Below, one piece after another: positions 26,569-33,442 of a stretch of DNA of 52,102 bases; within the stretch, counting starts at the first letter, position 1, and the number at the start of each line of letters is the position of its first letter. The DNA is from a virus, in the IMG/VR virus record IMGVR_UViG_3300045135_003613, positions 1 to 52,102 of that record; one strand, given 5' to 3'. The translations under genes were made by a program, and so were the position numbers. The notes below the pieces were generated by a model that was given only the letters and a program-made list of their open reading frames with translations, ran no database searches and was not told where the DNA came from.

Positions 26569-27669
26569 TTATCGGCGGAACCGGCGGATCAGACCGGGCG
26601 CTGACGCATAACTTGCAAAGAACAGCACCCCGAAGGCCACGACGGCCAGAAACGCATTCTGATTTTGGTTCCACAGCAGCACACCCGCAATCGGCGGTGC
26701 GATGACAAAGGGGTACAACACCAGCGTAGTGAGTGGGTTAGCAATATGGCGGCGGTTTCGGCCAAGGATGCATATCTCCAAGGCCCGCATGACCATCTGA
26801 TGCACATGCAACCGATCTGGCGCAGAAACATCCTTGTTTCTGCGAGACCTCCGATAGATCGCCAGCAATGTATCGGCCACAGGCCAATACATCGTTAGCA
26901 AAATGGCCCAAGGCGAGACATCAGGAGAATTAAGTAAGATTGAAATCCCAAACCAGCTCAGCACAAATCCGATCGTGTAGGCCCCTGCGTCTCCGAGGAA
27001 GATCAGACCCAAGGGGTAGTTCACGATAAAAAATCCGAATATCCCTGCCGCGACCATCATCGCGAGGTGGACCATGGTGGCGTAGCCTGCCAGTTCAGCA
27101 ATTTGGCTGAGCGCCACAGCTGCCACAATCGCAGTTAATGAGGCGAGGCCGTTCACGCCGTCAATCAGATTGAAGCCGTTGGCGATCCCAGCAGTCACCA
27201 AGAGGGTCAGCGGAACGCCAACCGCCCAGTGATCAACCAGCAAATCCAGTCCGGGAATACCAGTTCGCGGTAGCCAGACACCCAAAAGCCAGATCGCCAG
27301 TAAACTTGCACCCATGGCAGCCAACATCCGCCGCCTAGGCGACATGTGAAACCCAAGGTCTTCGGCCAAGCCGACGATAAAGAGCACTGATGTCGCCAAA
27401 ATGAAATTAGCGTATGGCCCGGAGATGGAAACTGGCGCGAACACAACGCTCAGGCCCAAAGCACCAAAAATCCCAATGCCCCCGACCCTCGGAGTGAGGC
27501 GAGTGTGCATAGATTGAACCGCACGCAAGTCATCGCTGCGTCCGCTGAGCCGCGGGAACCGAGAGCGCAAAAGTACAATCGACACGCAAAAGACAAAGGC
27601 AAGTGCGGCCAGAACATACTCGTGCCATTCAAAATGCAACGTCGCTTGGTGAACCAAAGGCGGCCCCAA
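26569..27669 (-). CDS. WecA/MraY-like UDP-sugar:undecaprenyl-phosphate sugar-phosphate transferase
   Basis: A 366-residue polytopic membrane protein, about 9-11 hydrophobic segments, of the MraY/WecA/WbcO (glycosyltransferase 4) family. Motifs: GLAEDLGFHMSPRRRM (residues 100-115, the DD motif as ED), NGFNLIDGVNGLA (164-176), FLGDAGA (224-230) and HVHQ (near 289, replacing HIHH). It would place the first sugar phosphate on the lipid carrier at the inner face of the membrane. The ORF opens with TTG 27669 directly after a TGA, so the true N-terminus is uncertain. It is AT-richer than its phage neighbours and lies between the early and late phage modules. Confidence 0.87.
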   Translation of the reverse strand: MGPPLVHQATLHFEWHEYVLAALAFVFCVSIVLLRSRFPRLSGRSDDLRAVQSMHTRLTPRVGGIGIFGALGLSVVFAPVSISGPYANFILATSVLFIVGLAEDLGFHMSPRRRMLAAMGASLLAIWLLGVWLPRTGIPGLDLLVDHWAVGVPLTLLVTAGIANGFNLIDGVNGLASLTAIVAAVALSQIAELAGYATMVHLAMMVAAGIFGFFIVNYPLGLIFLGDAGAYTIGFVLSWFGISILLNSPDVSPWAILLTMYWPVADTLLAIYRRSRRNKDVSAPDRLHVHQMVMRALEICILGRNRRHIANPLTTLVLYPFVIAPPIAGVLLWNQNQNAFLAVVAFGVLFFASYASAPGLIRRFRR

Positions 27670-27820
27670 TCACTGAAAAGAGGAAAGTCTCAGATTGATT
27701 GCGTGCCACATAGGCCATTCGACCGTTTATCTCCAATGCGGAAATACCAAGAGTGTCTTCTACCCCCCCCCCGTTACATTTTTGCCACACATCAAATTGC
27801 CAATTGCCGTTGGCGCCTTG
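27629..27820 (-). pseudogene. Possible remnant of an upstream gene, 63 codons
   Basis: Directly after the TGA of the DUF7220 gene, the same frame stays open for 63 codons, ending at TGA 27629-27631, and reads as plausible protein (NWQFDVWQKCNGGGVEDTLG, then MAYVARNQSETFLFSVIG). It has no start codon of its own and overlaps the 5' end of the wecA-like ORF by 41 nt. Its codon use resembles host sequence. I read it as the 3' end of a disrupted host gene that once preceded the transferase; a chance ORF cannot be excluded. Confidence 0.35.
27763..27772. repeat. Homopolymer C10/G10 tract
   Basis: Ten consecutive C residues on the plus strand (G10 on the strand of the transferase gene), about 94 nt upstream of its TTG start. 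Tracts of this length mutate by slippage. With one G more, a frame starting at ATG 27793 would stay open into the remnant ORF. Sequencing error in the tract is also possible. Confidence 0.8.
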
Positions 27821-28033
27821 TCAGAGCCTCCAGCGATTAAACAGCCGGCGAAGGACGTATCCCCGGGCCAGCGATACAGCTGTGAAGATCAGCCCAAGAC
27901 CGAGGTTCTCGACCACTCCGACGCGCAACCCAAAGGCCGGAAACACAGCGAATTGTGTGGCAACCGCCAGGGCATAGCCCACCACCGTGTTGGTCACAGC
28001 CTCGATCAGCGACCCGCGTCTTGATTGCGCCAT
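27821..28033 (-). CDS. DUF7220-type phage membrane protein, 70 aa
   Basis: A 70-residue protein, MAQSRRGSLIEAVTNTVVGY, with two transmembrane segments and the motif VSLARGYVLRRLFNRW at the C-terminus. It matches the DUF7220 pattern of alphaproteobacterial prophage genes. GAGGGG before ATG 28033 supports this start rather than the longer frame. Its role is unknown; a membrane partner of packaging or superinfection exclusion would be speculation. It is followed by the remnant ORF in the same frame. Confidence 0.7.
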   Translation of the reverse strand: MAQSRRGSLIEAVTNTVVGYALAVATQFAVFPAFGLRVGVVENLGLGLIFTAVSLARGYVLRRLFNRWRL

Positions 28034-28135
28034 GCGCCCCTCTAAAGCCATGTAATTGCTACGATTATAGTGGATATGCTCAGGCGTAAGAGCGAAGATT
28101 CCTTGACGCAAACGACGCACCGAAGGACCTCGCCC

Positions 28136-28318
28136 ATGACCATCGCCGAACGTTACAACGAAGCCGCCGCCAAACTCCTGCCGCATATGGCTGCCGACCT
28201 GACGGTCGATCCGGCCATCTCGGATGCCAACCACATCGACGAGATCGTCTTTCGCCGCAGTGAATACCTCGGCGGCATGGCCGTCGCCATCCTCGCCATG
28301 ATCGACCAGCAGAACTGA
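28136..28318 (+). CDS. Hypothetical protein, 60 aa
   Basis: A 60-residue hydrophilic-then-hydrophobic ORF (MTIAERYNEAAAKLLPHMAA) with GAAGGAC before ATG 28136. It is first of four plus-strand small genes (28136-29480) that run against the phage transcription. Its divergent neighbour is DUF7220. I do not recognise the family; clusters of this kind occur with DUF3489 genes on alphaproteobacterial plasmids and ICEs. Confidence 0.55.
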   Translation: MTIAERYNEAAAKLLPHMAADLTVDPAISDANHIDEIVFRRSEYLGGMAVAILAMIDQQN

Positions 28319-28329
28319 GGGAGCCAACG

Positions 28330-28614
28330 ATGAGCACACGCGCACAGATTGCTATCCAGACCGGGCCAGACGAATGGGCCCATGTTTACTGCCACTTTGA
28401 CGGCTACCCCGCCCACATGGTGCCCGCGCTGGCGGCCTGGGCGCCTGAGGACATCCTCGCTGCCCGGGAAATCCGACAGGTTCGGGCAGACAAATTGGAC
28501 AGTTTTGCTCCACCCCGTGCGCCCCGCATCCTGCGCCGTCCGACCTGCGAGTTCTCTCACCTCTACATCTGGCAGGACGGCGGCTGGGTCGCTGAGACCG
28601 CTCCGGTCGAATGA
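28330..28614 (+). CDS. Hypothetical protein, 94 aa
   Basis: A 94-residue protein (MSTRAQIAIQTGPDEWAHVY) with an alternating strand pattern and the HFDGYPAHMVPALAAWAPED segment. It is preceded by GAGGGAGCC 8 nt before ATG 28330, and starts 11 nt after the 60-residue gene, consistent with one operon. Its sequence resembles accessory genes of mobile elements but no domain is recognised. Confidence 0.6.
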   Translation: MSTRAQIAIQTGPDEWAHVYCHFDGYPAHMVPALAAWAPEDILAAREIRQVRADKLDSFAPPRAPRILRRPTCEFSHLYIWQDGGWVAETAPVE

Positions 28615-28716
28615 TCGATTAGCAACAATAGAACACTGATTTTGATACACTTTATAGCGCATCGGAGCGACTCTGACGTCACAGAACGAGACGCAACTCA
28701 GCCCGCGGAGCCCTCC

Positions 28717-29118
28717 ATGACCAACGCCACCGTCCTTCCCAGTCGCAACACCGATTACGGGTTCTTCGGAACCCTGAACACCTGCCCGGAACGCGACAGG
28801 CGCACGAGCGAGGTCTGGATCCTCGCCAGCCGCCTGATCGCCCGAGCCGTCAATGCCACCTCCGAGGAGGAGATCATTGGCATTCGCGACTTCCTCGATA
28901 GCCGCTCGGGACGGCATTTCGCGGATGAGGTGGTTGGCGCGCTGCAGTGCGGTGCGCCGGATTGCGAAGCCGCCATCGCCGCAGCCATTTCCAAATGGCA
29001 GGACTGGCGCATCACCCGCGCGACAGAGCGCAGCGACGGAATCCCCGCTGGGCTGCCTTACCTTACGGGCTGGGTTCAGCATTTTGCGGTCACCGCTGCA
29101 ATGGAAGAGCAGCACTGA
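28717..29118 (+). CDS. Hypothetical protein, 133 aa
   Basis: A 133-residue protein (MTNATVLPSRNTDYGFFGTL) with helical charged sequence and an internal Cys pair (LQCGAPDCEA). The ATG at 28717 follows GGAGCC. The intergenic 102 nt before it contain an AT-rich stretch with TTGATA and TTATAG, a possible promoter. Part of the plus-strand cluster 28136-29480; function unknown. Confidence 0.6.
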   Translation: MTNATVLPSRNTDYGFFGTLNTCPERDRRTSEVWILASRLIARAVNATSEEEIIGIRDFLDSRSGRHFADEVVGALQCGAPDCEAAIAAAISKWQDWRITRATERSDGIPAGLPYLTGWVQHFAVTAAMEEQH

Positions 29119-29210
29119 ACCTGAGCCGGACCCGATCAGCCCGCCCGCGTGGCGGGCTTTCGGCAGTAGAAGGCGTTGCATGCTGCCGCGCCGAATTGCC
29201 GGAGAAGACC

Positions 29211-29480
29211 ATGGCCAAGGCCGCAAAGACCGCGAACCCCCAAACAGCCGAGGACCAAGACGCCTCGGCCCCCAAGCCCCAGAGGGTCACCAAGCAGCAG
29301 ATCTTGATCGACATGCTGTCGCGCCCGGAGGGTGCAACCATTGAAGAGCTGGTCGAGGCGACTGGCTGGCTTTCACATACCTGCAGAGGTGCTATGTCCG
29401 GTGCGCTGAAGAAAAAGCTTGGGCTGACCATCACCTCCGAGAAGGAAGATCAGCGCGGGCGGGTGTATCGGTTAACGTAA
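29211..29480 (+). CDS. DUF3489-like protein, 89 aa
   Basis: An 89-residue protein with a winged-helix-like DUF3489 domain: QQILIDMLSRPEGATIEELV (about residues 29-48) and the following WLSHTCRGAMSGALKKKLG. The N-terminus is a basic, Ala/Lys-rich linker. Proteins of this family are common on plasmids and integrative elements and are thought to bind DNA. GGAGAAG precedes ATG 29211. It ends the plus-strand cluster. Confidence 0.75.
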   Translation: MAKAAKTANPQTAEDQDASAPKPQRVTKQQILIDMLSRPEGATIEELVEATGWLSHTCRGAMSGALKKKLGLTITSEKEDQRGRVYRLT

Positions 29481-29513
29481 GCACCAGCCCACCGCCGCTC
29501 CGCAGTCCGTCGA

Positions 29514-29780
29514 TCAATAATGAAAGCGCAGCTGTGCGATTTCCAAGCTTTGGTGATCTCCTGAGCCGCTGACGCGGTAGACCATCCTATCTTCATGCGA
29601 AATCCTACGCGACCACCAACCAGAGAGGTCACCCCGCAACGGTTCAGGCTTACCTACGCCCTTGAAGGGCGTGCGTTGGCATTGCTTGATCAGTTCATTG
29701 ATCCGATCACGAACCTTGGGATTATTGTCAGCCCAATACAGATAATCTTCCCAAGCTTCGTCAGAAAAAACCAGTTTCAC
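29514..29780 (-). CDS. yoeB: YoeB-type mRNA interferase toxin
   Basis: An 88-residue YoeB/Txe toxin. The catalytic residues known from E. coli YoeB are present: E46, R65 and a C-terminal His (H87, in RFHY). The ribosome-dependent endonuclease cleaves mRNA in the A site. It begins with GTG at 29780, sharing a GTGA overlap with yefM, so the pair is co-translated. It stands in the accessory stretch left of the ParB-methyltransferase gene. Confidence 0.93.
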   Translation of the reverse strand: MKLVFSDEAWEDYLYWADNNPKVRDRINELIKQCQRTPFKGVGKPEPLRGDLSGWWSRRISHEDRMVYRVSGSGDHQSLEIAQLRFHY

Positions 29781-30028
29781 TCCAACAGCTCGCGCGTTTG
29801 CCCACCCTCACCATCAAGCTGGCTGATGGCGGACCGCAAACGGGATGCATTGCGTGGGTTCGACAACAAATGAAGCGTTTCGTTGATCGCGCTCCAGGCT
29901 TCCAGAGACACGACGACGACGGCCTCGCCCTTCTTCCGCGTGACGATGACTTCTTCTTTGTCGTTGATCGCGCGATCCATCACAGACTTGAGCTGTGCGC
30001 GCGCATCCGAATAGGTCATGACGTTCAT
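29777..30028 (-). CDS. yefM: YefM/Phd-family antitoxin
   Basis: The 83-residue antitoxin carries the Phd/YefM N-terminal DNA-binding domain (MNVMTYSDARAQLKSVMDRA) and a C-terminal toxin-binding tail. It would neutralise YoeB and autoregulate the operon through the palindrome at 30057-30074. GGGAG precedes ATG 30028. The operon reads on the minus strand. Confidence 0.92.
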   Translation of the reverse strand: MNVMTYSDARAQLKSVMDRAINDKEEVIVTRKKGEAVVVVSLEAWSAINETLHLLSNPRNASRLRSAISQLDGEGGQTRELLE

Positions 30029-30056
30029 AGTGGCTCTCCCGAAAACGCTCCATATA

Positions 30057-30074
30057 TGTACGACATATTGTACG
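30057..30074 (-). promoter_or_regulatory. YefM-like operator
   Basis: Two TGTACG hexamers lie at 30057-30062 and 30069-30074, 12 bp centre to centre, just upstream of yefM. The E. coli YefM-YoeB operator uses TGTACA cores in palindromes with the same 12-bp spacing. The surrounding sequence is AT-rich (CATATATG and ATATTG), as expected of the promoter. Confidence 0.65.
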
Positions 30075-30223
30075 ATTTCAAGGGGCCAGGTTTCGGCTTG
30101 GCACGTGTGCAGATTGTCTTGACCACCTCGACATTGGCGCACAGGGTATTTTCAATAGTATTGCAACAACTTGGCGTGCGCGACAGTGCGATTAGCCACG
30201 AACCACCCGTCGGGGAGGCAAAA

Positions 30224-30424
30224 ATGATCAAACCAAGCCAAGATACTCAGCTTGGCAAGCAGGCTCAGGCAGGAACAACATCAGAGACACCGCAGTCCAA
30301 GGACGCCTATGCCGAACACCGAGAAGCAATTGCCGGCATCACCAAAGGGCTATCGCAAGCCCTGGCGGGGCGTGGGGTTGAGGCAAGACGCTTCTTCCAA
30401 GACCTGGAGGCGTCTCGAGGGTAG
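30224..30424 (+). CDS. Hypothetical protein, 66 aa
   Basis: A 66-residue hydrophilic ORF (MIKPSQDTQLGKQAQAGTTS) with an excellent GGGGAGG site before ATG 30224. It is Gln/Ala/Lys-rich at the N-terminus, then a basic helix (EHREAIAGITKGLSQALAGR). It lies divergently to yefM; the 195-bp gap between them holds both promoters. Function unknown. Confidence 0.5.
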   Translation: MIKPSQDTQLGKQAQAGTTSETPQSKDAYAEHREAIAGITKGLSQALAGRGVEARRFFQDLEASRG

Positions 30425-30463
30425 GATATTCACAAGCCTTTGCTTGATCTTCGATAGCGCGCC

Positions 30464-30925
30464 TTATTTTGCCCCCGAACGCGGTGACGTTAAGCCGTCG
30501 CCCATAAGTGCGGCATCCTCAGCGAGCCATGCCGCGGTCATGGGGTCATCGTTGTCGCTCAGTCTACGGGACCTGCGCAACCGAAGTGCCAGATGACGCG
30601 CAACGATCGCCCCGAGGATGGCCCCGACGCCGTCTGCGACAAGATCAGCCCATTCGGCCTGCCTGCCGAAGAAAGGCTGGATCACCTCGATGACACCTCC
30701 ATAGGCAATGACGCCCAGAATAACCCAAACTGCAAACCGCGGCCGCACGAGCGGCAGCGGGAATGCGAGGCAGGCAAATGCCAGGACGTGGTAAATCTTG
30801 TCCGCCCCCGCAGGGCCACGAGACGGCATTGGCGCCAGGGTGAGCACGGCAATGACCACTGCGAGCACGATTGTCACCGCGCCCCCGATCGTCATTCGTC
30901 TCAGTTTTGTTTGCCCTTGCGCCAC
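30464..30925 (-). CDS. VanZ-like membrane protein, 153 aa
   Basis: Four hydrophobic segments and the motif DKIYHVLAFACLAFPL with a following GVIEVIQPFFGRQAEWADLV resemble the VanZ family (VanZ-like, with the conserved R-x-x-E-x-x-D region). I start it at GTG 30925 (AGAGGA 7 nt before); an ATG at codon 11 is possible. The C-terminal 40 residues are hydrophilic. VanZ-like genes occur widely next to envelope loci; here it is within the accessory stretch. Function unknown. Confidence 0.65.
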   Translation of the reverse strand: MAQGQTKLRRMTIGGAVTIVLAVVIAVLTLAPMPSRGPAGADKIYHVLAFACLAFPLPLVRPRFAVWVILGVIAYGGVIEVIQPFFGRQAEWADLVADGVGAILGAIVARHLALRLRRSRRLSDNDDPMTAAWLAEDAALMGDGLTSPRSGAK

Positions 30926-30991
30926 ACATCGTTCCTCTGGTGAACGCCTATCAGCGCGATAATCCCATGGAGTGTCAATGGCGTAGCCCAC

Positions 30992-32305
30992 TTAGCCGTC
31001 CATTTCGGCATCTACCGGAACGGTCTCGCCGGATTTTAGCGCATCAAAAGTCTGCCCGCTGCTTGCCAGCACCGCGGTCTCGCCCGTGAACTCTTGCCAG
31101 CGGCGGACGATCACATCCACATATTTCGGATCGAGCTCGATCAGGGACGCGTGGCGTCCCGTCTTTTCCGCCGCGATGAGCGTCGTGCCACTGCCGCCGA
31201 AGGGATCGAACACCAGATCGCCCTTGCGGCTCGAATTGCGGATTGCCCGTTCGACCAGGGACACCGGCTTCATCGTCGGATGCAGATCGTTCTTGTGGGG
31301 CCGCTCGATGTTCCAGACATCGCCCTGGTCGCGATCGCCGCACCAGTGGCGTTTCACACCCTCGGGCCAGCCATAGAGGATCGGCTCATATTGCCGCTGG
31401 TAATCGGCGCGGCCCAGAGTGAAGCGGTCCTTCGCCCAGATGATGAAGGTCGACCAATGGCCGCCGGCGGATTTGAACGCCGATTGCAGCGTCTGCAATT
31501 CGCTGGACGACATGCAGATATAAACCGCGCCGTCGGTATGCGAGTTGATCAGTACGCAGGCGTCGTAGAGGAACTGCCCGAAACCTTCGCCCAGGGCGTC
31601 GTTCTTGATCCGCCGCCCCTTGCCAGCTTTCTCCGCGCCAACACCGCCGGCGTAGTCCACATTGTAGGGCGGATCGCAAAAGCAGAGGTCGGCTTTCACA
31701 TCGCCGAGCACTTTCTGCACATCCGTGGCAACCGTGCTGTCGCCGCAGAGCAGCCTGTGTTTACCCAAGAGCCAGACATCGCCGGGGCGTGTTACAGGGG
31801 CCTCGGGAACCTCCGGCACATCGTCGGGGTCCGTCAGGCCACCCGTCGTGTCGATCAGCGCGTCGGGCAGGATTTCCGCGAGGTCCTCTGCGCTAAAGCC
31901 GATCAGCGACATATCCTCGATCCCGAAATCTTCCCGCAACTCCCCGATCTCGATGCGCAGCATCTCCGGGTCCCACTCGGCGATTTCGGCCAGGCGGTTG
32001 TCGGCCAGAGTATAAAGCCGCCGATCTTCTTCCGACCAGCCGCGCGCCACCATCACCGGCACCTCGGCCAACCCTAGCTGCGCGGCGGCCATCAACCGGC
32101 CATGGCCGGCGATGATCGTCCCATCCTCGGCCACCAGCATCGGGATGGTGAACCCAAAGCGCTCCATCGAGGCCGCGATCTGGTCGATCTGCTCCGGTGG
32201 GTGCTGGCGGGCGTTTTTTGCATAAGGGACCAAATCGGCCACCTGCCACATCTCGACCTGCGCCGCGGGCCAGGCCTGCGGGGTGATTTTGGATTGGGCT
32301 GTCAT
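30992..32305 (-). CDS. ParB-domain DNA methyltransferase
   Basis: A 437-residue fusion of an N-terminal ParB-like domain (PYAKNARQHPPEQIDQIAAS, then a GHGRLMAAAQLGL nuclease/DNA-binding motif, residues about 20-95) to an N6/N4 DNA methyltransferase of the beta group. DPPYNVDYAGG is near residue 218 and DPFGGSGTTLIAAEK, the AdoMet motif, near 372. Such fusions are common in alphaproteobacterial prophages and may protect phage DNA from restriction or mark it for packaging. The ATG at 32305 follows AGGATCCC; an upstream ATG at 32323 adds six residues. The 450-bp region in front of it is non-coding. Confidence 0.9.
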   Translation of the reverse strand: MTAQSKITPQAWPAAQVEMWQVADLVPYAKNARQHPPEQIDQIAASMERFGFTIPMLVAEDGTIIAGHGRLMAAAQLGLAEVPVMVARGWSEEDRRLYTLADNRLAEIAEWDPEMLRIEIGELREDFGIEDMSLIGFSAEDLAEILPDALIDTTGGLTDPDDVPEVPEAPVTRPGDVWLLGKHRLLCGDSTVATDVQKVLGDVKADLCFCDPPYNVDYAGGVGAEKAGKGRRIKNDALGEGFGQFLYDACVLINSHTDGAVYICMSSSELQTLQSAFKSAGGHWSTFIIWAKDRFTLGRADYQRQYEPILYGWPEGVKRHWCGDRDQGDVWNIERPHKNDLHPTMKPVSLVERAIRNSSRKGDLVFDPFGGSGTTLIAAEKTGRHASLIELDPKYVDVIVRRWQEFTGETAVLASSGQTFDALKSGETVPVDAEMDG

Positions 32306-32323
32306 TGGGATCCTGTCGGGCAT

Positions 32324-32774
32324 GGGCCAACGCCCCGCTGAACCGAAACGAACCGCAGGGGGTCATTTCGTTTCGCGGCAAGAAAAACGTCCATGTTTTA
32401 TTGGGGTTCGGCGCGTGTGAACGAGGCTCAGCTTGCGCGAAACGAAGCGGATTTCAGGGGGGTGCATTTCGCCAATTCAGGACCTAAACCCCTGATTTCA
32501 TTGAGGTGGACCCTCTTTGAAACGAAGCGAAATGGATTTTTGAAACGAGAAAAAACGCTCAAATATCGCGAGGCGGCGGCCCCGCATCGAACTTTCTCTA
32601 GGAAGGGACCCAAGGGGTCCCCCGTCCGTCTGTGTCGTAGCCTGTCAGCATGCTGATTTGACCCTTGCAAATGTTTTATCGCAGCCAAGACTCGCGGTCC
32701 AACAAATAAATGTCCCGCTGTTTTCTTTTCTTGTTGCCATTGGAAAGACTCGACTTTTTTGTCCCGCTCGGCCG
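32324..32774. promoter_or_regulatory. Non-coding repeat-rich region upstream of the methyltransferase
   Basis: No convincing gene was found here. Four direct GAAACGA copies start at 32345, 32439, 32519 and 32542; the ones at 32439 and 32519 extend to GAAACGAAGCG. An inverted copy at 32366-32375 forms a hairpin with the first. A 7-bp perfect stem GGGACCC/GGGTCCC lies at 32605-32621, and a perfect 12-bp palindrome (TCAGCATGCTGA) at 32645-32656. Two AGCGGGACA copies (32712 and 32760, inverse) are near its right edge. It looks like a regulatory or replication-control region. Confidence 0.5.
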
Positions 32775-33308
32775 TCATACGTCCAAAAGCTGCTCAATTT
32801 GGCGCGTAGCCTCGGCCAGCACATCGGGTTGCGCGGCTTCAAATGCGTCGCGTGTTGCGTCCTGCACCATCTCCCTCGGGATGGCTGGGCCGAACATTTT
32901 CCGTATCGGCAGACGGGCACTCCCCTCTCGAACGAAGGCGTTGTTGGCGAGCGAGCCCACGAGGAAAGCACTGTCGAACCGCTGCCAGCGCCCCCAGGGC
33001 TTGGCCCGCACACCGTAGGCAAACTGCCGCGGGCTGAAATGCGAAAGGCCCAGATAGTCGCCGCGGGCCTCGATCGTGTAGGTCAGGTTCGAGAACGTCG
33101 ATCGGATCGAGCGTGTCTCGCGGTTGATCAGCGCAGCCTTTGCGCCTGTTTGTTGCCGCAGGGCACGGCGCACTTGGGTGCGGACCTTGTTGCCCTCGCT
33201 GTTCAGCGCACGATTGAAGGCCCGTGTCGCTGCCTGTTCACCCAGTCGGGCGACCGCGGCTTCGAAGTGAATGCGGGTCTGATCAAGGTCGCGGATGATG
33301 ACATTCAT
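32775..33308 (-). CDS. Prophage minor tail protein Z (gpZ family)
   Basis: The 177-residue protein matches the phage minor tail protein Z family: FEAAVARLGEQAATRAFNRA, TQVRRALRQQTGAKAALINR and FSPRQFAYGVRAKPWGRWQ. It is a structural gene lying inside the early region, separated from all tail genes by 15 kb. Copies of AGCGGGACA occur on both sides of it. It may be a mosaic acquisition, and it is a candidate for an inactive or accessory tail component. ATG 33308 has no clear ribosome site. Confidence 0.8.
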   Translation of the reverse strand: MNVIIRDLDQTRIHFEAAVARLGEQAATRAFNRALNSEGNKVRTQVRRALRQQTGAKAALINRETRSIRSTFSNLTYTIEARGDYLGLSHFSPRQFAYGVRAKPWGRWQRFDSAFLVGSLANNAFVREGSARLPIRKMFGPAIPREMVQDATRDAFEAAQPDVLAEATRQIEQLLDV

Positions 33309-33371
33309 GGACCCTGCCTCTCACGCACACGACACCGAGTATATCGTTTTTATAGCCTCCTGGACGGGATC

Positions 33372-33416
33372 TGTCCCGCCTTCCGATGTCCCGCTGAAAA
33401 GTGTCCCGCTGGACCG
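33372..33416. repeat. Three tandem 15-bp repeats with TGTCCCGC core
   Basis: TGTCCCGC starts at 33372, 33387 and 33402, exactly 15 bp apart, within a 134-bp gap between the gpZ and doc genes. Related copies are at 32712 and 32760 (same orientation) and inverted at 50582-50589. The left part also forms CGGGA-TCTG-TCCCG. This spacing, not far from 1.5 helical turns, is like iterons or operator arrays. Confidence 0.7.
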
Positions 33417-33442
33417 AAAGGGGTTGACAGGGCGGCCAGGAG

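Noticed and set aside
26521-26580. Short match ATCGGCGG shared by the wecA-like stop region and the dehydratase start as a duplication marking insertion
   Set aside because: An 8-bp match in GC-rich sequence is expected by chance and falls in coding sequence on one side.
30645-30929. 94-codon ORF inside the VanZ-like gene, with a better-placed ATG
   Set aside because: It has an Arg-rich, non-conserved sequence, whereas the other frame gives the membrane protein with VanZ-like motifs.
32428-32778. 116-codon minus-strand ORF starting at ATG 32778
   Set aside because: Although its start overlaps the stop of the gpZ gene, its peptide is basic and low-quality, and it spans the AAACGA and AGCGGGACA repeats and hairpins, which are more likely non-coding.
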